Below the pieces are notes generated by a model. It was not told where the DNA came from. It searched no databases and saw nothing but the letters and a program-made list of their open reading frames with translations. This document shows positions 22,796 to 32,123 of a DNA stretch of 64,000 bases, one piece after another (the stretch's first letter is position 1; each line of letters begins with the position of its first letter). Location: NCBI GenBank assembly GCA_900073065.1, contig FJOG01000005.1, positions 496,001 through 560,000 of the forward strand, given 5' to 3'. This DNA is from Phialocephala subalpina (taxonomy: Eukaryota > Ascomycota > Leotiomycetes > Helotiales > Mollisiaceae). A program made the position numbers and the translations under genes.

Positions 22796-23327
22796 AGCAT
22801 CACACCTCACTTAATACTCTTCTCTCAACACACTTAGGGACTTCTCGGACACGACATGGGAGTGAATGGAATTTGGCATTGAACAAGGGAATCGGGTCCC
22901 ACGAATACTACGAACAAGATACGAAACGAAATTTTATGGCCATGGAATGATTGCATGGTTGGCATTACACTCCTTTTTAGCGCTGCATTTACATACGAAT
23001 ATGGCAACTGGAAACATGGAATATGGAATTGAAAATATCGGAGTGGGAATGGAGGCTTTGGGAGTTTTGAATGAGCACTGGATTGTGCATAATGGTGATG
23101 AAATGGGCGGTGGAACTTAATAATTCTTTGTATATATAGATATCCCTGGCATCCATATAATGAAGAGAGCTTGATATAGTAAAGCCGGATTTCGAATTTG
23201 GGTGATAATGGCAGAGTGAAGTTTTGCGTGCGAGATAAACCTATCGAATTGGGAGCTGGCCGCGCAGCTAATCATCCTCGACGGCGAGATTGAAATATTC
23301 TAACTTAAGATATCTAAGGCGCAACCC
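22796..23327. other. 3' flank of the GPI gene
   Basis: The region carries repetitive TGGAAT/TGGCAT-type sequence that yields an 84-residue frame at 22866-23120. Its composition (repeated Met, Gly, Glu, His) suggests chance. No gene is called. Confidence 0.45.
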
Positions 23328-24442
23328 CTCCAAATAGGAGCTGCAGACGACACTTCGACTTATGCCATTTCGAAGGAAGATCCTTCGAGATCCACTCGGA
23401 CACCCTCACCTCTACCGCCATCTACCGTCTCCAAGACGCCCACCTTCTCCGAAGTACAAGCTTTTAGAGACTCTCTAAACGAGATATGGAACTTCAAAGC
23501 GCGCCGATGGATTAATGTCAATAACTCCGAAGGCAAGTCGGAACTACGGTCTCTTTATATCCAGTACGCGAAGAAGTTGTTTAAGGTTACCTACTTCAAG
23601 ACGCACCGGTGTTCGCAACAGGATATCGAGACACATTTGAAAAAAGCCCAAGTACTGGCAGTTTTCACACAAGAGGAATGGGACAAGCAGTTGGCCACAA
23701 TCGAGAAACATTTGCACGGGAGGATCCTCACGGCGGAACTAGTCGACGGATTGATGAAGACATATTAGATGAAGAGGCCGGATTATCCGAAAAGGGAGGG
23801 GGCATGGGAGTCTGAGTCCGCCAAGGGGCTTCGGAAAGCTGTGTGGTCTAGCTATGTTGCGGCAGATGATTTGCTGTCCGTCAATTCCTGTCTCCGTTGG
23901 GCGAGTCCTTGGGCGTCAATACCTTGTTGAAGGTCAAAAGGCCAAACGACAAGTACTCCTCGAATGGGCCAGATCCTGTGTCGTTATGGCAGCAGAAGTC
24001 ACGTTCGTCTTGCGTCGAGACGCACTAGGACCTGATGGTAGAAGAGGTGGTGGAAATGCTGCGGCTGGGACGATGAACAAGAGTTGGGTCAAGTTTGCAG
24101 AGGAATCTACTGTCATTTCAAAGGTTTCGTTGTTAGAGATTCCGGTTGAATTGGACTTTGGTGCTGGAAAGCACACCCCAAAAAAACCTTGCCAAACGAC
24201 AAGTACTCCTCGAATGGGCCAGATCCTGTGTCGTTATGGCAGCAGAAGTCACGTTCGTCTTGCGTCGAGACGCACTAGGACCTGATGGTAGAAGAGGTGG
24301 TGGAAATGCTGCGGCTGGGACGATGAACAAGAGTTGGGTCAAGTTTGCAGAGGAATCTACTGTCATTTCAAAGGTTTCGTTGTTAGAGATTCCGGTTGAA
24401 TTGGACTTTGGTGCTGGAAAGCACACCCCAAAAAAACCTTAA
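23328..24442 (+). pseudogene. Broken paralogous gene, copy A
   Basis: An open frame runs from about 23328 through SLYIQYAKKLFKVTYFKTHRC and IEKHLHGRILTAELVDGLMKTY, then meets TAG at 23766. The same frame continues with MKRPDYPKREGAWE, which aligns without gaps to QSRPEYPVRVSSAN in copy B, so the TAG is a premature stop. Further on, VVMAAEVTFVLRRDALGPDGRRGGGNAAAGTMNKSW, then LDFGAGKHTPKK, again matches copy B. The last 250 bp are duplicated in perfect tandem, which shifts the frame. An acceptor near 23328 (AATAG) suggests there was an upstream exon. The protein family is not recognised and no function is proposed. Confidence 0.6.
23941..24440. repeat. Perfect 250-bp tandem duplication
   Basis: Positions 23941-24190 and 24191-24440 are identical base for base. 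The unit is not a multiple of three, so the second copy is read in another frame. Identity implies a very recent event, or an assembly artefact. Confidence 0.95.
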
Positions 24443-24634
24443 GTCCGAGAGAAGGGTTGATTAAGGCATGCGCCAGGAGTCCAAAGAACCACGATTTGGC
24501 GTCTCGCCTCCATCTTCTCCAAGGGGACATCGAAGTCACTGAGATCCAGATCGGGTACGCGGAGGAGGAGAGGCTCTCTACCCACAGTGCGGATCAAGAT
24601 CACAACTACTCCTTCCAATCATCGCCTACTCACT

Positions 24635-24940
24635 CTCAGTCGGCGTCCGAAAAGACACCGGTCAAAGACCCCCGGGAAAGCACAACGCCGAGCTTGCGAA
24701 CCTTTCGAAGGTGTCCGAAAGGACCAGCTCACCGAATCCTCGAACACGAAACGTCTCCTCCCAACCACCACCACATATGCACTCTCCGTCAGCGCCCAAA
24801 AGGACACCACCCAAAGATACCCTCGAGAAACACGACGCCGAGCATGCTAACCTTTCAAAAGCGTCCGAAAGGACCGGCTTGCCGAACCATCCTCAAAGAC
24901 AAAACAACGTGTGCCTCTTCGAGAATGTTTCTGCGATCGA
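24635..24940 (+). repeat. Two degenerate tandem units of about 148 bp
   Basis: The tract near 24644-24760 and the one near 24792-24910 share runs such as CGCCGAGC, AACCTTTC and GTCCGAAAGGACC in the same order, with many substitutions and small indels. In one frame they encode Pro/Arg/Lys-rich sequence with a repeated CPKGPA/RPKGPA motif. This may be a decayed linker-encoding exon between copies A and B. Confidence 0.6.
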
Positions 24941-24977
24941 AAACGGGCTAATCTGAAACTTTCAGAGTCGTCTTTAG

Positions 24978-26010
24978 GTTTCCCTTAATGCCGATATAGC
25001 CCTACTCAAGGAGCTTTATCTTACTTATGCCACGAAATTACTGAAAGTCAAGAATTTCGTTACGCATATATGCCGACCCGAGGATATTGAAGGTCATTTG
25101 CCCAGCGGTCTCGTCAAGCGAGTGTATACGGACGATGCATGGAAAAGGGAAATGGGCAAACTCAAAAAGCATTTGCATGAGCGCATGCTAACAATTGCCT
25201 TGGTCGATAAGCTGATGGGAGACCCACGCCAGAGCCGTCCTGAGTACCCTGTACGAGTGTCTTCTGCGAATGACGAGTTGGATCGGGAGAAGAGGATGGC
25301 ACAATGGGAGGTTTTTGTGAACGAGGACGCCTTTCAAGTAAGAGTTGCGGCTATTACTCCCGGCTACTTTTCGCAAAATATATTAAAAAAACACCTTTTT
25401 ATACCTTTTTTTAATATATTTTGCGAAAAGTAGCCGGGAGTAATAGCCGCAACTCTTATAATAGTTCTTTGCACCTCTAGCCGAGAGCTTAGGAGTACCG
25501 GCAGTCATGAAGGTCAAAAGGTCCTACGAGAAGACATTTCTGAAATGGGAAAAAGCTTGAATGGTAATGGCAGCGAAGGACGCTTTTGCGCGAGGACAAG
25601 ACACTATCCAGGCGAATGGGAAGAGAGTGGGTGGAAATGCAGCTCCCGCGCAAATGAATAAAGCCTGGGAGGATTTCACAAGAGACCCGACCTGGCGCGA
25701 CTTGATCAAGGATCTTCCAATCCCTGTGGAGAGGGGTTTTGGTGCTGGAAAACATACGTCCAAGAGAGAACCTCGGCTCGTGTCCGTGGACCTTGATTCT
25801 TGCGATGATCTCAACACAGATATCCTGACAACATCAGCCAGTCCGAGAAATTTGGAGCCTGTCTGTTCTGGAGAGTTGAAGCCATCCATTAGCAAATCTC
25901 GCAAGAAACGGACGCTTGCCAAAGACATGACAGTGGAGGAGCTGGAGATGAAGAGGCTGCGGACCAAGGGCTTGAGTGGTGCGAACGTCCTGGTTAGAGA
26001 GAGAAATTGA
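24978..26010 (+). pseudogene. Broken paralogous gene, copy B, interrupted by a MITE
   Basis: It is homologous to copy A over its whole length: ADIALLKELYLTYATKLLKV, LKKHLHERMLTIALVDKLM, then RPEYPVRVSS, and later VMAAKDAFARGQDTIQANG, RVGGNAAPAQMNKAWEDF and ERGFGAGKHTSK. The reading frame is broken by a 116-bp palindromic element at 25341-25456, by one extra base near 25540 relative to copy A, and by an in-frame TGA just before the VMAAK block. The 3' part (25561-26010) is still open and ends in a basic SRKKRTLAKD, then EELEMKRLRTK segment. It could be a pseudogene or a rearranged gene in which the element is spliced out. The family is unknown. Confidence 0.6.
25341..25456. mobile_element. 116-bp fully palindromic MITE with TA target duplication
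   Basis: Two perfect 51-bp inverted arms, starting AGAGTTGCGGCTATTACTCC, flank a 14-bp centre. TA dinucleotides border both ends (25339-25340 and 25457-25458), as expected for Tc1/mariner-type insertion. No ORF is inside, so it is non-autonomous and would need a transposase from elsewhere in the genome. It sits inside broken gene copy B. The left border forms GTAAGAG, a good splice donor sequence. Confidence 0.85.
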
Positions 26011-26073
26011 AGGGAGCTAGGCTGGGAAAAAAAAAAGTTGTCAACCTGCCGGCTGTTATTAACTGTTTAGGAG

Positions 26074-26433
26074 GTGACTCGAATCGGGTTGCGATGGTGG
26101 GGCTTGCTGTTGCTGTTGCTCTTGGCTTGGGCGTCGTTGGGGGGTCTCTGGGTTTCTGCGGCTGCTGCAAACTACGTATGGAACAACACTCGAGAGCAAT
26201 CGCAGCTACGAAGGTTCATCAAGGAGATCATTCCCCATGATACTCCTTTGTGTTCGAGGGCTTTGAGGCTGGGAACAGACTCCATGAAGAACGAGGAAGA
26301 TTGGTACAAGTTGATCATGGCCGGAGGGGAGTTGGTTCTGGAGATTGTTCTCGCAGGTTACTGCACAGAGAATGATGCGACCGGGGACAGCCCTTGGAAG
26401 ACTATAATTGGGCAGAGTATCTCCTCCCTGTAA
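26074..26433 (+). CDS. ORF with a membrane helix, probably one exon of an unresolved gene
   Basis: The frame reads GLRWWGLLLLLLLAWASLGGLWVSAAAANYVWNN, a strong transmembrane helix, then a polar domain with two Cys (PLCSRA, AGYCTE). There is no ATG before the helix in this frame. A plausible acceptor (TTTAG at about 26066-26070, with a branch-like TTAAC before it) suggests an upstream exon, perhaps the 3' part of copy B, which would give that family a C-terminal membrane anchor. The 3' end overlaps the minus-strand gene by 76 bp. Uncertain. Confidence 0.3.
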   Translation: MTRIGLRWWGLLLLLLLAWASLGGLWVSAAAANYVWNNTREQSQLRRFIKEIIPHDTPLCSRALRLGTDSMKNEEDWYKLIMAGGELVLEIVLAGYCTENDATGDSPWKTIIGQSISSL

Positions 26434-26909
26434 AAACGCGTCCTCCGGCGGATTTCATCGACAGAGTTTGACGGAGGAGTTGAGGGGCAGGCATCTTTGC
26501 GAAGTATACACTCACGAAAATAAGGGCAGAGGGAACATTGCAGTTTGAGGGCTTCAGGCAATACTACACCTGCTATTGAGGATGATATCAGAATTAGCTT
26601 AGACTTTGCTAGGAATACTTGCACGGTAGACGACTGTATCGGGAATAAATGGGAGATTGACAGGCTGTACCTGGCCCTGATTTCCAACACCCCGTCCTCG
26701 TGTGAAACAACCCCAAGGAGCACTGATTGGAAATTGGGATCGAGGCAGACAAGTCGCCGACTGATGCAGATCAAGTGCTTCCAGATTAAATTTCGAATTT
26801 CTCCTGGGAGGCGAGGTTTTGGATCTGTATATGTTTCGGAAGCACTCTCAGATGCTGGTGGGGCGGGTCGCTCTAAAGCCGCCATCATTCTGTCTAGGAC
26901 ATCGCCCAT
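26358..26909 (-). CDS. Probable 2EXR/F-box-like protein, possibly truncated
   Basis: Single ATG-initiated frame of 183 residues. It carries RLPGEIRNLIWKHLICISRRLV, the first motif of the 2EXR-type domain (LP-x-EIRN-x-IW). The expected second motif (CRESR-like) is replaced by a diverged segment. A Cys cluster, CSLCPYFREC, follows. The missing second motif and the short length suggest decay. It lies in the degraded accessory segment, which fits either a lineage-specific gene or a remnant. Confidence 0.45.
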   Translation of the reverse strand: MGDVLDRMMAALERPAPPASESASETYTDPKPRLPGEIRNLIWKHLICISRRLVCLDPNFQSVLLGVVSHEDGVLEIRARYSLSISHLFPIQSSTVQVFLAKSKLILISSSIAGVVLPEALKLQCSLCPYFRECILRKDACPSTPPSNSVDEIRRRTRFYREEILCPIIVFQGLSPVASFSVQ

Positions 26910-27900
26910 GATGGTGGTGTTGCAGCGCTTCCTTTAAAACAAGAATGAAGAATTTGTCTGTGAATAATTGTATTGAGGGTTCGAGAAAGAAATTTTCTGT
27001 CGGTCATACTTCAACTCAATGAGTAGCCAGTCCAGATTAAAACGTCCCAATCAAGGTTAGGTCCCAGCGTTATTTCCACAGCGGGGCTTGACAAATTCTC
27101 AGATTCAAACACATTGGTGACGTTGAAGAGGTTCTTTTGGACAGTTTCTCTCTTTTGGTTGAAGATGGGGGAATCGAGTACGAGGAGGGGCGACCTCGCT
27201 TAGCGTCTCGCTTCGAAAAGGGGCTAGTCGCAACTTCTCCGATATCGTGATTCCATCCCTACCCAATTCGATGCGCCCAAGAGACTGATCGTATCAGCAT
27301 CTCTAAAAGAGCTAGATGTCACATATTCAGGGACATTAGAGGCATTCAACATAGACCGAAAACAATTCATGAGTTGGCCAGAAGACGGGATACTCGATTG
27401 GTTAAAAATATCAAACGTGAAGTACTGCGCAAAACGCTCACGAAAACAAGAGCCGCGCAAAAAACATAGAAAGAAAAACATGACGTTTAAAAATAGATCG
27501 TAGAAGCCAAAGATAATGTGGATTTTCTTCTACTGGGCTAGTAGTCCGAAACTCTTTTTATTGGTCGTTTGGCGTAGAGGTTCTAAGACTTAGCGATTAG
27601 CGGCTCCTTCAACTCGAATTTAGCTTTAAACTTGGCGAGCCCATGAACACCTTCGAGTTGGGTGGTAAGAAAGTGCTTATTTAAATCTATATGGGGTTGT
27701 TGAGTTGCGGGGCCAAGAGGGGGGGAAGGGGAAGGGTCGATTGGTTAGTTGGGTGGAGGTGCCGGTTTTGAAGCGAGGCGAGCTCTGGAGAGGACTGGCG
27801 GAACTTAGCGACTTTATAGACCCAATGCTGTAGAATCACCTTCGCATCTCAAGTCAATCAAGGATCAGACTTTCAAAATGTTGAGTATCGAGTACCGCCT
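26910..27900. other. Gene-poor segment with one gene fragment
   Basis: Nothing intact is visible. A stop-to-stop frame on the plus strand (27228-27503) reads like protein and is listed separately. The last 300 bases are G-rich and flank the xylulokinase stop codon. Confidence 0.5.
27228..27503 (+). pseudogene. Protein-like fragment without a start
   Basis: A 91-codon frame without an early ATG reads PTQFDAPKRLIVSASLKELD, then DVTYSGTLEAFNIDRKQFM and SWPEDGILDWLKISNVKYC, and ends in a basic RKKHRKKN tail. The composition is that of a real globular domain rather than chance. No flanking exon is evident. It may be a relic of a lost gene. No family is recognised. Confidence 0.3.
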
Positions 27901-29719
27901 CTACTTCTTATTGCGCTCCTCCCCAGCTAAAACTCTCTGTTCTATCTCCTCGAATGTCCCCAACACACTCCCATATCTGTGGAAAACATCATCACGATAC
28001 CCAAGATCAACTTTTTCCACAGCTTCACTTTCCCTCCATCTCCCTCCAATTAAGTCTTCAAAGCTTTCACCCTCTTCTCGCTCAATTGCCCACACAGCTT
28101 TATACGCACCTCCTAATGCACAAGCGTTGCCACCCACGTCCAACTTCCATACACCTTCAGCACCTCCCAAAACATCACCAATGATCCTCGCAATTGCTGG
28201 ATTTAATGATCCGCCTCCCACGAGGTATATCCTTCCCGGTTGCGGAGGAAGTCCCTTGGCTGGACTATGTACCAATTTCTGTGAACGAAGACGAAGAGAC
28301 AAGATTTGAGATTCCATGATAGCTCGTGCATCTGCTTCCTTGCTCCAACCTTCTTTCGGCTCTTCGAGATCTGAACCATTGCTTGAGCATGTGTAGCGCC
28401 ATGTTCCAGCTCGGACATTTGGCACAATTTCAGGAAGGGGGAAGAAGAGACCTAGTTTTGCTGGATCGGAGGAAATTTTTTGGCCTAAGGGTGGTGTCTC
28501 GAGCGCAAGTTTGTTGAAACTTGACCAGGAGTCGGAAGTTTCTGATTTTGGGAGAGCGTCTCGGATCTTTTCGCGTGCGAGACCGCCGTTCTTGTAGCAG
28601 AGCATGAACATGTACAAACCGGCGGTGGTGGGGTGATTGAAGAAGTGGTATGCGGGGTCAGGAACGTATTTTGGTGTTGACATGAGGAAAGTGGTTGAGG
28701 TGCCGAGGGAGACGATTGCGTCGAGTGGTCTTAGGGGTAACGCGAGGATGGTAGATGGGTTATCGCCTGTGAAGGGGGCGATGCCGCAATCGGACGGGAA
28801 GTTGTAGCGTTTTACGAAATAGGATGAGATGGGTCCCATGCTGCCGCCACCGTCTTCTCTGACGCTTCCGAGCTTTTGCTTGAGGGAGTCAAGACCGTCG
28901 TCTCCGGCTGCTAGGGTGAGGAGAGGTTCGGACCATGCTCCGGCGTTGATGTCCCAGAGATTCATGCCGCAGACATCGCTGATGTCAAAATCTGCTATCT
29001 TGCCCAGGAAGACGGAGGCTAGGAAGGAAGATACCAAAGTGATTCTGGATGTGGCACGATAGACTTCGGGGTGGTTTTTATGCATACGCATGATTTGCGG
29101 TCCAGTGAAGCGCTGTTTTGTGTCAGCATATTTCAAGTGATATTGGAGCAGGACTTACATGATGAGCCTTGCTTCCGGTGATCTGAGCAAGCTTCTCAGC
29201 TGAACCAAGTTCAGCATCGAACTTATCACACTCCTTTTGCGTGCTACCATCTTGCCAATTAGGACTGAACGGATGAGCAAAGCCATTCTTCTCAAGCTGA
29301 GCAACCAGCGTCTCTTCCGGATTCAAGCTCCCCAGCAACTCCTCACCCGTCTTACTCCAATACACACTCCCATGCTGCTGGCCAGCTCCAGAAATGCCCT
29401 TGATTTTTGGAAATGGCGTTCCTTTCTCCTTCAACCTCTGCAAAACTATGTCCACAGCTTCCAGCCACATGGCGACTGGAGCGTAGACCTCTCGCTCTTT
29501 CTCGTTGACATGAACACCTTTTTTGACGCCATATTTTGAAAGATCTGCATCGAAGTCTGTCTTAGCTTCATACAGGACTTTCAATTTTGATGTGATTACA
29601 ATTGCTAGGAAAACATCAGCTGAGTTTCAGGAGTAGGAAGTGTTCACGTGGCCCCCACCTTTAAGCTGTTGAGTTGAGAGGTCGAAGCCTAGATAGAGTG
29701 GTTCTTCTTGTGAAGCCAT
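27901..29719 (-). CDS. XKS1: D-xylulokinase
   Basis: Phosphorylates D-xylulose to xylulose 5-phosphate, feeding pentose catabolism into the pentose phosphate pathway. Exons on the minus strand are 29659-29719, 29159-29604 and 27901-29112, giving 572 residues, normal for the fungal enzyme (FGGY kinase family). The start [20 protein letters not shown] carries the first phosphate-binding motif. Next come the substrate segments [13 protein letters not shown] and [11 protein letters not shown], then [14 protein letters not shown] (phosphate 2) and [17 protein letters not shown] (adenosine binding). All ligand motifs are intact. The introns are GT-AG (46 and 54 bp). Confidence 0.95.
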
Positions 29720-30152
29720 GGTTCTGGTATTTTGAATCTGGAGACAACAGACGAGGGTTCCTATGAGATTTATATCCCGGATAAACTGGTCATACGCTTG
29801 AACAGTCTTTCACGGCGGTGGGGGAAGTTTTGGGGAAGACATCACTCTTTTGAGCAGGGATAGCTGATTTAGGCTAAATGCCCCTCATATGTGGCTGGTG
29901 GTGGAACTGTGGCGTCGACTTCACGATACTTTATGCGCACCAATAATGAACTTAGGTTTGGACTTTGTTCTATACAGAATAACTCGTGTTGTGATATACA
30001 GCGTGTCTCTAAAATGCATCAGCCCACCGGAACGCCATCTTTCTTTGCAAGTCGTCCAAAAAGATTTCAGGGGGTTTTTCTCTTCCCTTCGTAACCAACG
30101 CCTGCCCCTCGAAGCCAAATGCCAATCCCCTCGGTTTGTGGTATATACAGAT
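29720..30152. other. Intergenic region: xylulokinase promoter and CDF 3' flank
   Basis: There is no gene. Both neighbours are on the minus strand, so this holds the xylulokinase promoter (left part) and the 3' UTR of the cation transporter (right part). Confidence 0.55.
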
Positions 30153-31631
30153 CTATTGTATCTTCTTGCCATTTGCTTTTCCATTCCCATTTGTATGAGA
30201 GTGGTCATGATGGTCGTGGTCGTGCTCATGATCATGCTCCTCGGGCTCTGGGCTCTCTCTTGGGCTAACGTCGCCGCTGATGAACTCGTTGAATAGAGAT
30301 GTAGTTGTATCGTCTTTCGGTACGAACCGGACCTTGACTCGTCGAACGCCTCGGACCTTGGAACCAACCAACTCTCGAACAGCCTCCTCTACCTCCCGCA
30401 CTTCCTCCACTGTCCAGATCGCCGGAACTGCAATTTGCAGGTCCACCAGGTAGTTTTGTCCTGACTTGACACCCTCAACTTCTCGAAGTTCGACCTGGTT
30501 TCCTTCTCGCAGACTTTCAAAGCTCTTCTTGGCCTGTTTCGATACAGAAGCCTTGATTTCGCTGTCGATTCCCTTGTCTGCCAATTCGTATAGTGCCGAA
30601 ATGGTGTTTCCCCAACCTGCCTTAATAACCAGTAAAGAGATCAACAAGCCTCCAACGGGATCCAACCAAGCTGCCTCGTGTAGGAAGTTGGCCCCGAGAA
30701 TTGCGAAAAGGGTCACGATTCCGGTAAGAGAATCGACTCGGTGATGAATGGCATTCGAGGCTAAGACAGATGACTTTCGTTCCTTGGCTACTTTCATAGC
30801 TGGGAGCAGAAGTCAGTAAAGTGCAACAGACAGAACGCGGGGATCCTTACTTGCTTGGTAGAGCCATTCCTTCAGAAGTACAGTTCCTGCAGCAAGCCAG
30901 GCGGCATGAAGACTGGGCGTGATCTCTCCGTGGCTATGACTGTGGCCATGTGAATGCAATGCCGCCTCTGCAGCTGCTTGCGCATCTAGGAAGAAGTGTG
31001 CGTATAGGATCTCACAGCTATTTAAGCACATGAAGCATCCACCGAACAGAAGCATCCCGCTGACTCCGAGTGAGCCCAAACTCTCCACCTTGCCGAACCC
31101 CGTAGGAAACATCGCAGTAGGCGGCTTCAAACTCCATGATACCGTCGCCAAGGTAAGAATGTCGCTGGCTAGATCCGTCAAACTATGCCATGCATCTGCA
31201 ATCATGGACTGTGAATTGAACATGTATCCTCCAACCCCTTTCGCAACTGCCATGCCCAAGTTGGAGTATAGGCCTATCCGAGTTATACGCACGCCGGCAT
31301 CGTTCTTGTTCTTCGAAGTAAGGTATGTATTGTCGTGGTGATGATGATGTGAATGCCCGCCGTGGGAGCGCGTCTGTGTTTGGGTAAGGGCAGCCATTGG
31401 GCGATGTCGAGGATTGAAGTTGTTGGTAAAAGACTGAAGTTTCGGGAATGATTGTAGCGGGATATAACCCCTTGAAATAGAATTGGGTGTCACGGAGTCG
31501 AGGGCGGATGTTTGGAGGACTCTGGATTGTTGTGATTGATGTGTCCTTCTAAAGCTCAGCCTCAGGGAGGAGAGTGTGACATTGACAGGCTTTAACGAGC
31601 GCGCCCCGTTGGAAATGCAGCGGAAAGGCAT
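30153..31631 (-). CDS. Cation diffusion facilitator, probably mitochondrial (Mmt type)
   Basis: Metal/proton antiporter family; the fungal Mmt1/2 branch exports or handles mitochondrial iron. Exons 30851-31631 and 30153-30799 give 475 residues. The N-terminus MPFRCISNGARSLKPVNVTLSSLRLSFRR is rich in Arg and Ser and nearly free of acidic residues, as in a mitochondrial presequence. The two CDF metal-site helices are present: SMIADAWHSLTDLASD (His-x3-Asp) and SNAIHHRVDSLTG. Histidine-rich loops flank the membrane core (HGGHSHHHHHD near residue 110; SHGHSHSHGE between helices; HDHEHDHDHHDHSH at the C-terminus) and probably bind the metal. The last 150 residues form the cytoplasmic-type domain (VELREVEGVKSGQNYLVDLQ). 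The single intron is GT-AG. Confidence 0.9.
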
Positions 31632-32123
31632 AAATATTGGATGATTGGGGAGTCCAAAGCCGGGGAAGGACCTCTGACAGGTCAATCCTGCGACTCAGGA
31701 CGCGTGTTTAAAGAATTTAGCATCAAACCTTCAAACAATTCTTCGAATTCGAGGGCTGCCAAGGGAAGAGAAACGCAAGCCGAATGACGAAGATTTGCGA
31801 ATGTCGGCGGACCAGTCAACACTTCTCCATTTCACAGCGTTTTTTTGGCAGGGGAACTTCGGGACTGCCGCACTCTTTTTGTGCCTCGCTGGTCCCACTC
31901 TTGCAGAGCGATGGACCAGGAACCGCATCTCAGCAAATAGCATGTTCGGATGGCGGTGCTTGACACTGCTTGTTACTAAGCCTAGGCTCAACCACTGGAC
32001 AAAAACGCCTCTGCGGTGTACGAGTATGACGCGAATATCCTCACCTAGGGCCGACAATCACCAGCCTCTTTAAGCTTGTCCACCTGGTTTCACACCACGT
32101 CCACAATCAATGCCGGCTCTTCG
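31632..32123. promoter_or_regulatory. Divergent promoter between the CDF and sirtuin genes
   Basis: 492 bp separate the two start codons. The sirtuin frame is open for 16 further codons upstream but has no ATG there. No specific site is called. Confidence 0.5.

Noticed and set aside
22866..23120. 84-residue frame after the GPI-protein gene
   Set aside because: It comes from repetitive TGGAAT-like sequence in the 3' flank and has no protein-like pattern.
23328..26010. Repeat-induced point mutation as the cause of the broken gene copies
   Set aside because: The copies do not show a one-sided C-to-T pattern, and the 250-bp repeat is perfectly identical; indels and insertion explain the damage.
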